Shown here one piece after another: positions 1 to 7,525 of a DNA stretch of 13,558 bases. The position numbers and the translations under genes were made by a program. Each line of letters opens with the position of its first letter. The first letter of the stretch is position 1. The stretch lies in assembly GCA_001584585.1 (NCBI GenBank), contig LSYV01000008.1, positions 963,071-976,628 on the forward strand, written 5' to 3'. Source of the DNA: Gonium pectorale. Its lineage: Eukaryota > Chlorophyta > Chlorophyceae > Chlamydomonadales > Volvocaceae. A model generated the notes under the pieces. That model was not told the DNA's origin, did not search any database, and was given only the letters and a program-made list of their open reading frames with translations.

Positions 1-82
1 GCGGCCGCCCGGAGCTGTAGCTGGTGCTGCGGCTGAAGGCGTCCTCCGCGGTGTCCTCCAGCAGCCTGGGGCCGGGGGCGTG

Positions 83-120
<38 letters not shown>

Positions 121-3100
121 GGGGTGCGGCGGAGCGGGGGAAAACACGGCGGCACGATCCGATGCACGCGCATGAGGACCGCCGCAACGCATCACGGCGT
201 GACGGGACTGACGGTACCGTGTGCATGGGCGGCGGACCGCGGGCGGCGGACCGCGTCAGCAAGGGGGAAGATGGATGAAGGAGGGCGGCACGTCGGCCCC
301 CCGTAAGGCTGTGTTTCGGTCGGTGGGGAGGTGTGGAGATGCCCCACGGCCTCCGCCCGAGTGCGCCCTGCCCGCCCACGCAGCGTGCTCCACCCGGCCC
401 GGCTCCGGCGCACCTCTCCAGCGCCCGCGCCACCCGGTCCCCGAACACGCGGGCCGCCAGCAGCTGCAGCGCCGCGGCAGGGTTGGGGAACACCGACGAC
501 ATGCGCAGCGCCTGGGCGAAGGGGGGAGGAGCCAGGGGTGCGTGCATGGGGTGCGTGGGTAGGTGGGGGGACGAAGCCGGGCCCTTCTCTGGGCTGGAGG
601 TCGTGGCCGGGAGAATGTCAGTCCGTCCGCTTCGGAGCGTAGGCCCCCCCTCCGGCTGCCCCCCTCTGAGATCAGTCTCAAGCCGACAGCCTAAAACCTT
701 GTAATACCCCTTGGCATAGTCCCTCGCCGGCCTGGCCCCCCCCCTCCCACGCCCATGCCCAGCCAGTCGCTGCGCCCTGCCGCGCCCCCCTCCACACCTC
801 CACCTCCACCGTCTCCGCCAGCGTGCCGAACAGCCGCTCCAGCGGCCGCAGCCGCTCCGCCACCACCGCGTCGTCCGCCGTGATGGCCGGCTCGCGCAGC
901 CAGGGCAGCGAGTCCAGCGAGCTCTGGAACGCGGGCAGCAGCGTGATGTAGCGCTGCCGGGATGGGGCGGGGGGCAGGGGGCGGCGGGGGCGGGGGGAAG
1001 GGTGGGGGGTGGGGCGGGGGGCCGGGGGCGGGGGGGTAGAGGGTTGGAAGGCATTCTCAGTGGGGGGCGGGGGGAAAGGGGCGTGCGGAGAGGGTTTAGA
1101 GGCGTCGCGGGCGCTCTCACGTCGCCCGATGGGAGAAGTTGGTGTGCGGAGCCGGGAAAGCGAGGGCCGGGGAGGGCTGGGAGGTTTGGGGCGGTGGAAG
1201 CGGTGCAGCGCTGTGAGCGGAGACGGCGAGGAAGGCGAGGGAGGAGGGGCAGCGAGTTCTGGGGGTTGGGGGTGGGATGGGAGGCGTGGAAGAGGGAAAG
1301 CAATGCAGAGCTTTAGTTCCGAGGAGGGCGACAGGTGAGCGGGTGGGTGGGTGGGTGGTCGGTAGGTCATTGGGGTCGGACGGAGGGGATAAAGCAGGGG
1401 TGGCGAGGAGGAGGGGCGACGGGGAGGGCTAGTGTGTGCGTTGGTGGAGTTGGGAAGGGAGATCGAGATCCACGGGGCAGCAGGCAGGTGGCCGGCAGGG
1501 CAGGATTGTCGAGCCCTTCGGGGGGCACAGGAGGGGTTGTTCCGGCACGGCGGCGGAGAAGCTCCACCGGGAGCGGCAAAGGGCGGCCAAGGCCGACAGT
1601 CGCCGGGATTGGGCCTCCTCCACCACACCGGGGCTCGTGAATTGGGAGCTAGCGGGACACTGGCAAGGACGGCATGGCCGCCGGGACGGGAGAGCGCTGC
1701 AGGAACCCAGTGTTTTGCCGTCGAACCTGGCCTCTGCCCCCCTCCCCCTCCCCCACCTGCACCGCCACCTCCTCCTTGTCCAGCGCCGCCAGCACGCGGG
1801 CGCACTCGCCCAGCCGCCGCAAGTTGTCCGACTCAACCGCCGCGTCGAACCTGGGGCGGCAACGGGGGGAGGGGCGGCGGGTCGCAACGGCGCCATCCGG
1901 TTCTCGCCAGCCCGCCACAGGCCAGGGCTTCCGCAGCGCTCTCGTGGACACGCATACCGTGCCACGTGTATGCGGTCCACCGCGCTGCGGAAGCCCCCGC
2001 CTTTGCTCCCTTTCCCCTTCAACCCCCCTTTGCCCGGAGCCACGGCACGTGCAACCAACTCACGTGGCCGCATGCCGCGTGCCAACCACGCGAGGCGCCC
2101 CGGTACACGCGGGCGCCTCCCAGCAGCCCGCAGCCCATACCCCTCCCCCCGTCCCACTGTCCCCTCCCCCCTCCGCGCCCCCCCCACACACACAAACACA
2201 CAACACACACCTGGCCAGCACCCTGCGCTCCAGCCACGCGCAGTACTGACCCAGCCGCCGGGTGCAGTGCTCCAAGCTGCCCTCAACCACGCGGCCGCTG
2301 CCGCCGCCTGCGGCGCCGCCAGCATCCTGCTCGTCCGCGGCTGCCGCTGCTGCCCCGGCCAGCCTGTTGCGCTGCCGGGCGCTCTCCGCCTCGCTGGTGA
2401 GGGCGCGCAGCTTGCGGACGGTGGACTGGCGGGGACGGAAGGGCGGGGGGGGGGGAGGGAGGGGCTTGGGGGGCTACGCAGATGCACACCCTTCTCCGTA
2501 GTCCGCACCACCCCCCAGACGGACGGATCCCGGCACCCGGGCCACCGACTTAAAACTCCTCGTGGCAATGCTCGCTCGATGCTTCGCTGGGTCCGCCCTC
2601 TCTCCCCCCTCTCTCTCTTTCCCCCCCCTCACCGCGGCCTCCGCCATCTTGCGCTCCTCCCAGAACAGACCCGGCAGCCCGCCGCCCTCCCCAAACGCCG
2701 CCTCCCCCTCGGGCAGCCGCGCGAAGCTGGCCAGGTGCTCCAGCAGCCCCACCAGCTCCAGCGAGCGGGAGCGGAGCGCGTCGGCTCGCTGACGGGGGAT
2801 GGATAGGACGAAGGGGCGGGGGCGGGGGGGGGGGTAATTATGAAAGGGAAACGGGTCGCGTCGCGGGTGGGGGGGCGGCATGGCAGGAGAGGGAGCTGGG
2901 TGGGGCAGGCGAGGGACGGCAGGGTTGAGGAAGGGTTGGCTTCTCGCATGGGGTTGCACGGTGCCCTGGTGGTGATGGGGGGTGGGGGTGGGATGGGGGG
3001 GCGGCCCGCACCCAGGACCAGTGGCCTGGCATCCCAGGCCGCCTCCGCTGCGCGATGTGACACCCGGGCATCCCATCCCCCTCCGAGCGCCCCGCCGCAA

Positions 3101-4292
3101 CATCGCCCACCCACGCCCAGTCCAGACCCCGCCTCCGCTTCCCAGCCGCCTCCCGTCCGTCCCTACCGCCTCACCTGCCCAGCTGCCCCCCGGCCGGCAC
3201 AGCAGTGGCGCGCCGCGCCGGCATACCCCAATGCAACGACCCAGGGCCCATAGCCTAAGAGGAGAAGGGACAGCGGGGAGCACCGTCCGGAATGGGCTCA
3301 TGCAAGGAACACACGCGCTGCCGGGCCGGGCCGGGTCCGCACCTGCAGCCGGTCGCCCAGCTTGGTGCCGACCTGCCCCACTCGGTTGCTGCGCGACTCC
3401 AGCTCCCGGAACGCCTCGCGCACCGCCTCGGACTGCCGGCTGGCGGCGGTCAGGGCTTTCTGGGGAGAGAGTCGGGCGCGGGGGTTGGGGGTAATAAAGA
3501 TGGGAAACGGGGGGTGGGGGTGTTTTGGGGGAACCGAAGGGGAGGAGGGGCCCCGAAATGAGGAAAGGGGGGAGCGACGAAGCACGGGCAGGGGCGACAG
3601 CGGCTGAGGAGGGGCCCCAGAGGAGAGCCCCGTCAGCAAGCTGTAAGCGGGGGTGCCCGGAGGATGGGGGAACCCCGAAGGCGGAGTGTCCCGCCACGAG
3701 GTCACACGCCCGCTACCGCCGTCCGCACGCCCAGGGGTCGGGGAAGGCGCACCGCACCGCACCACTACCCGGGAGCCCGGCGCACCTGGAACCTGTTCTG
3801 CTCTGCCGCCAGGGAGCCCTGCAGGGCTGACACGCTGCGGGCCACCTCGCCGTGCACATACTGCGACTCAGCCTCGGCCCTACGCGGACGAGGTGTGTGG
3901 ATGCGTGTGGGTGTGTGCTGGGGTTGGGGGAGGGGCAGGGTGTTGGGCAAGGGGCGGAGCAGGGCCCATCCTTCCAGGGCTTTGATGCAGCAACGGCGAT
4001 GGAGACGGAATCGTCTATACCCTTCAGCCGACGCCCCCTGGAGCCGGCGTGGTGAAATGCCCCACCGACGATTCGTCTTCACCAGCGCCCAGACGTACTT
4101 TTTAAGCACCTCTAGCAGTGCGCGAGCCTTGTCTAGAGAGACTTTTGCAGCTGCAGCGGCGGTGCTGGTGTCAGGCTTGGGCCCCGGGGGCACGCTCCTC
4201 GGGTCGAGGACATGCTTTGCAATTCCCGCAAGGAAAGAGGCAAGGTTGAAATCATTCTTGAATGACTCCGGGTCAATGAGCGATAGTTGCAT
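1..4292 (-). CDS. SEC10: Exocyst complex subunit SEC10 (EXOC5), 5' part, nine exons, truncated by window edge
   Basis: SEC10 is a core subunit of the exocyst, the octameric complex that tethers secretory vesicles to the plasma membrane. Deduced exons: 4292-4099, 3879-3786, 3459-3343, 2788-2633, 2425-2211, 1850-1757, 953-798, 511-414, 65-1 (continues leftward). All introns are GT-AG and every phase joins in frame; exons 1/2, 5/6 and 8/9 split a codon 2+1. About 396 codons are visible, roughly half of a plant SEC10. Diagnostic stretches: the N-terminal FKNDFNLASFLAGIAKHVL resembles the plant SEC10 start; VGQVGTKLGDRLQ (about 123-135) followed by a helical segment; LLARFDAA-like VLARFDAAVESDNLRRLGEC (from about 257); and VFPNP (349-353) followed by a VFGDRVARALERLLED helix. 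Exon 5 holds an Ala/Gly-rich low-complexity insert. The start at 4292 gives the family-like N-terminus. Large introns (1756-954, 3342-2789) hold only low-complexity GC-rich sequence. Family call is from remembered homologues, not a search. Confidence 0.87.
87..114. repeat. (TG)14 microsatellite in SEC10 intron 8
   Basis: A perfect (TG)14 run on the plus strand is followed by a short (AG)n run. On the SEC10 sense strand this reads as (CT)3(CA)14 and ends about 21 bases before the acceptor AG at 67-66. Confidence 0.95.
1341..1358. repeat. (GGGT)n tetranucleotide run in SEC10 intron 6
   Basis: Four tandem GGGT units plus GG on the plus strand, inside the 803-base intron 6 (1756-954) of SEC10. 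Transcribed as ACCC repeats. No function is apparent; the rest of this intron is G-rich low-complexity sequence with no recognisable gene. Confidence 0.9.
2187..2210 (-). repeat. Imperfect (GT)n run forming the SEC10 intron 5 donor
   Basis: On the SEC10 sense strand intron 5 opens directly inside an interrupted (GT)n run (GTGTGTGTTGTGTGTTTGTG...), so several overlapping GT dinucleotides adjoin the exon 5 end at 2211. The chosen donor (exon ending in AG at 2211) gives an Arg codon AG+G with exon 6 and matches the family. Confidence 0.85.
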
Positions 4293-4414
4293 GCTATCGC
4301 GACAAGCGTGAATGTGGTGTATGCTGCCTACATTTCATACAGCAGAATTAGTACAGTCACGGTTGGCAAGCAGCTCTAAACAGCAACTGTGCAAAACCGT
4401 AAAAAGGCGGTTGC

Positions 4415-4455
4415 TGGATTCATGTCGTACTGCTGGTGGATTCATGTAGTACTGC
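4415..4455. repeat. 22-bp tandem duplication
   Basis: TGGATTCATGTCGTACTGC at 4415-4433 recurs as TGGATTCATGTAGTACTGC at 4437-4455: one mismatch over 19 bases, period 22. It lies in the SEC10 upstream region. Function unknown; a recent small duplication is the simplest reading. Confidence 0.85.
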
Positions 4456-4891
4456 ACACAGGTGCTCAGTTTGCGTACTTCAAGTGCGTTGTTGTTTCGT
4501 GCTTCATCATGGATGCTCTTAAAATGGGCTGGAGCCGTATCCCGCCTGCGCAGTGCGCTGTCATCGCCAGGCCCTAGAATGGTCACCTGTGACATGACCA
4601 GCCAGACACAATCCTCAACACTCCCAGGGCGATTCCAAAGATGCCCTCTGGCTTCAACCACGTCAACCGGTGTTGGGCGGACAGGGGCGGACGGCTTTGG
4701 TGGCGACGGACACGGGTGACCATCGTGGGTGGCCATCGACATCCTGCCTTCTACCAAGTGCCAATACGGTCAGAAGATGTGTAGAGTCGGGTGGAAGAGA
4801 GGATTGGAGCCAGCCGCGCACCCGTTGACTGCAATGCGGGAAAAAAGAGAGAAACCAGCACAGAAACAGGGAGCCCGCCTCTACGGCCTTA

Positions 4892-4953
4892 CACGCCCGA
4901 AGGCGTGACGTTTCCAAAAGGGCGGGCGGGTACAGAGCAAAACATGTGACGTT
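4892..4953. promoter_or_regulatory. Hairpin with paired TGACGTT motifs
   Basis: CACGCC (4892-4897), loop CGAA, GGCGTG (4902-4907) form a perfect 6-bp stem. TGACGTT occurs at 4906-4912 and again at 4947-4953; TGACG is the core recognised by many bZIP factors. Placement in the divergent spacer makes regulatory use plausible, but this is motif matching only. Confidence 0.3.
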
Positions 4954-5559
4954 CGTCCCGCCCCCCGCGGGCGCAGACTGTGGGGGAGGCACGACAAGTC
5001 CATTGCACGAGAGCAACCTGGCTACATTCATCCCTCACGCACACGCCTGAGCTCCCATTATGGGAGGGAGCTGCGCCCCGGCTGCTCAGGCAGGTTGAAG
5101 GTCAACTGCGTGCCAAACCCAACCCGGGCCTGTTGCCGGGTCGACCATCCAACACAAAGCATCTTGCGGTTGTGATGTATGTGAGGTTTGCACATAGCAT
5201 GGGCATGCGTGAGCTCCGAACTGCAATCATGGCAGCATCGCTAGATCTTAGCCCTGATACGTGTAAGTTGACATCTCATGAAAACTTTGACTGTGGACTT
5301 GCGGTCGGCAGAAAGGCGGGCAGCAAGGGACAACTCCGTGCTCGCCAGGCTCGCGGATCTTTGCTTGGAATTGCGCAAGGACTCTAAAATCGGAGGTACA
5401 TAATGCACTGCAGTGTTCGGCCGTGCATGAGGACGCAGGATCCGGGGACGAGATCGCGACGAAATACGGCCTGGGAGTTGCTTTGGGAGAGCTCACTGGC
5501 CAACCCAATTGCGTCTACCGTCTGCCAGCCCACCCACCTATCTCGCAAGCCGCCACACC

Positions 5560-6072
5560 ATGAAGGGCCTTGTCCTTGCTTCGTCGGGCGCTGCGCCCAG
5601 CGTTTGCCGCGTGTCGGCCAAGCCTGCGCGGCGGTGTGCTTCGGCTAGCGTGCGCCCTTTCACGCACTCGCGACAGGCGCCGGCGGTGCAGCGCAATGTT
5701 ACTGCCAACTTTTTCCGGTTCGGCAAGAACGGCTTCAAGGCCGAGGACGCTGGCATTGTGGGCAGCCAGGGCCGCGATGAGTACACCTACGACGACGTGG
5801 AGCAGTACTTCAACTATATGGGCTTCCTCGCTACCGAGGGCACGTATGACCGCATGGAGGCCATGCTGAAGACGGGCCTCCACTGCATCGACATCATCCT
5901 CCTGCTGGCGTGCAGCGAGAACGATACCCCCAAGGTGCAGGAGATCCTGAAGGCGGGCGCGGACCCCACCGTCCGGGGGCTAGATGGGAAGACGCCGCTG
6001 GAGCTGGCCTCCAAGGACGAGCTGGTGAAGCTCCTCAAAGAGTCTCTGGCCTCGAAGGGCGTTGCTGTCTAA
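5560..6072 (+). CDS. LTD: LHCP translocation defect protein (LTD), chloroplast ankyrin-type LHCP delivery factor
   Basis: LTD acts in the chloroplast stroma, handing newly imported light-harvesting chlorophyll-binding proteins from the inner-envelope TIC machinery to cpSRP43/54 for thylakoid insertion. This is a single uninterrupted reading frame of 170 aa, close to the plant length. Residues 1 to about 45 are rich in Ala, Ser and Arg with almost no acidic residues, as in an algal transit peptide. The mature part carries the LTD signature: FFRFGKNGFKAEDAGIVGSQ (51-70), then DDVEQYFNYMGFLATEGTYD (78-97). A poorly conserved ankyrin-like helix pair (about 92-120) precedes a clear ankyrin repeat, NDTPKVQEILKAGADPTVRG (121-140) followed by LDGKTPLELA. 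The start ATG (cgccacacc-ATG) is the first that yields a transit peptide; an in-frame non-ATG extension to 5509 is not supported. It is the only intronless gene here. Family identification is by remembered similarity. Confidence 0.92.
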   Translation: MKGLVLASSGAAPSVCRVSAKPARRCASASVRPFTHSRQAPAVQRNVTANFFRFGKNGFKAEDAGIVGSQGRDEYTYDDVEQYFNYMGFLATEGTYDRMEAMLKTGLHCIDIILLLACSENDTPKVQEILKAGADPTVRGLDGKTPLELASKDELVKLLKESLASKGVAV

Positions 6073-6644
6073 GCTAGCAGGCATGAGCGGCGCTGCAGGA
6101 GAGCACCGGACGGGTTTGATTGGCTAGAGTGCGTGCCTGCGCGGCTGAGGTACAGATACGTACCGCCTAGGGTACGGAGAGCGTGTGATGCGGGGGTGAG
6201 GCACGGGTGACTTAGGTACAGATGGGTAGGCTCACTATTACAGCACTAGCGTCGAGCGTAGGTAGCTAGCTGAGATGCTGCTGGGAATGCTGGCCTGATG
6301 AGATCATGGGGCTGGCGAGCAGCGCATCTCTCCTGCCCGCTTGGCGCAGGCAACCTAGATAGCTATGCGCCCGCCGCATCGGGCTGACCGTTTACCTGTT
6401 GCCGAATCCAAGTATCGGCTTTTGCTTGAACTGCGGCCGGGTCCATCACAATTGTGACGGGACACGGGGGCAAATGATGTCCGTGTGTGGGGTGGTTGCG
6501 CAGGAGCCATGCCATGCATATATGCGCCGTGAGCGATTGCTCTTTTGTGTGTGTTTCCTTCGGACTTTTCCATCGACCTGCGGTAACGGGCCTTGGGTCC
6601 CTCTTTGGCCCCGGCTGCAAGTGTCGGCGTTGGGCATGGCCCAA

Positions 6645-6649
6645 TGTAA
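6645..6649 (+). terminator. TGTAA polyadenylation signal, probably for LTD
   Basis: TGTAA, the usual chlorophyte poly(A) signal, is the first on the plus strand after the LTD stop. It implies a 3' UTR of about 590 bases (6073 to roughly 6662), which is long but ordinary for such algae. The UTR contains four GTAC tetramers within 6150-6219 and no recognisable gene. Confidence 0.6.
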
Positions 6650-7525
6650 GCGTGCTCGAGATCACGTGCCATGTCATACGACCGGCTGCGCAGGCAGGCG
6701 TCTCGGCCTGTCAATTTGGCACAATTGGCAGAACAGGGAGCGTGTTGCACGTGCGCGGGTTCCGCGTCATTGTTGTGACCGCAAAAGCGTGCACGCACTC
6801 TTCGAACACCAGAATCCAAGCGCAGTCAATCGAGGAGTCCCGGTGTCAGGGAGACGCCGCCTGTATGGCCTCCCGAGGCTCATGCACTGCTCCCAACTCG
6901 TCATACCCTGCGGCAGCGCACCGTGGCCACGTGCAGCAATCGTATGGTACGTACATTCCATCTGCCCGCCAGCTGGTACCTCCTTTCGCCGCCGCCGGCA
7001 GCCCACGCACATCCTACTCGTAGAAACACGTCCAAGCGACCAGCGCGCTCTTGCGTCGCGCGTCAAGTCAATCCGCACATCGCTCCGTTCAAAAGGTACA
7101 CGGTACATCAGTCCGTACGTAGCGGTACAGTCAGTACGCCGGCATGCGTGCAACCAGCCGCCGGCCAGCGGCTAGCTGCCAAAGCGCAGGGATACGCGCG
7201 GGCGCAGTCCCCAGCCGTTCCACGTCAGCCGGCCGCAGCGGCAACGCAGCTACGCAGGCAACGCACGCAGCTAGCGCTCGCGGACAACAGTCGCCCACTC
7301 GCCGCGTGAGCGCTGTCCGCCGGCGGTAGCTCAAGATGGTGGGCCTGAGGAGGCGCGGCGCGCTCGCTGCAGCTACATGTGCATTGGCTTAGCGCCCGTC
7401 TTAAGCCCGGCTCCTGCCGAAAAGCATGCTGTCCCGCTGTCCGGTATGCCAGCCGGCGGCAGCGCGAGTTGGGCGACCGCCCAAGCGGCAGCGCACATGG
7501 CAGCGGTTCCGCGCCCGCGTGGGGC
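6650..7525. other. Convergent spacer between LTD and FAM136A, probably FAM136A 3' UTR
   Basis: About 870 bases between the probable LTD poly(A) site and the FAM136A stop codon. No domain is recognisable in any open frame; the 258-codon plus frame across 6399-7175 has no family resemblance and overlaps the LTD tail. No TTACA (TGTAA on the minus strand) occurs in this stretch; the nearest is at 6238-6242, inside the LTD 3' UTR. The FAM136A transcript therefore either uses a variant signal or overlaps LTD tail to tail. The spacer also holds a dense GTAC cluster. Confidence 0.5.
7096..7137. promoter_or_regulatory. Cluster of five GTAC tetramers
   Basis: GTAC occurs at 7096, 7103, 7115, 7125 and 7134, five copies in 42 bases, with three more at 6947, 6951 and 6976. 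GTAC is the core of copper-response elements bound by the chlorophyte regulator CRR1, but it is a common tetramer and this site lies downstream of both neighbouring genes, so regulatory use is only a possibility. Confidence 0.25.

Larger units (their letters stand above)
4293..5559. promoter_or_regulatory. Divergent spacer between SEC10 and LTD (promoters and 5' UTRs)
   Basis: About 1.27 kb between the SEC10 start (minus) and the LTD start (plus), visibly less GC-rich than the SEC10 introns. It must contain both promoters and 5' leaders, but I see no convincing TATA box and cannot place start sites. Open frames on both strands (for example 4757-4335 minus, 140 codons; 4980-5387 plus) resemble no family I know and probably arise by chance. 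Contents worth noting: a 22-bp tandem duplication (4415-4455), a small perfect hairpin (4892-4907), two TGACGTT motifs (4906 and 4947) and a CCAAT pentamer at 5505-5509. Confidence 0.6.

Noticed and set aside
678..1805. 375-codon minus-strand open frame rich in Pro, Ser and Arg
   Set aside because: It reads through SEC10 intron 6 and parts of exons 6 and 7; composition is typical of GC-rich noncoding sequence and only the exon segment matches a family.
1436..2806. 456-codon plus-strand open frame
   Set aside because: Antisense shadow of SEC10 exons 4-6; Pro/Arg/Ala-rich with no domain, explained by high GC and few stop codons.
2474..3697. 407-codon minus-strand open frame
   Set aside because: In its frame only the exon 4 portion is real SEC10; the rest is intron read-through.
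3486..3720. G-rich stretch with long frames on both strands
   Set aside because: It is SEC10 intron 2, bounded by clean donor and acceptor sites; no independent gene evidence.
4335..4757. 140-codon minus-strand frame upstream of SEC10
   Set aside because: Less biased composition made it worth reading, but no family, no flanking splice logic, and the SEC10 N-terminus is already satisfied by the ATG at 4292. Probably 5' leader or spacer.
4980..5387. 135-codon plus-strand frame upstream of LTD
   Set aside because: No ATG at its start and no recognisable domain.
6399..7175. 258-codon plus-strand frame after LTD
   Set aside because: Overlaps the LTD 3' UTR and poly(A) signal, has no recognisable domain and an Arg/Ser/Pro-rich chance composition.
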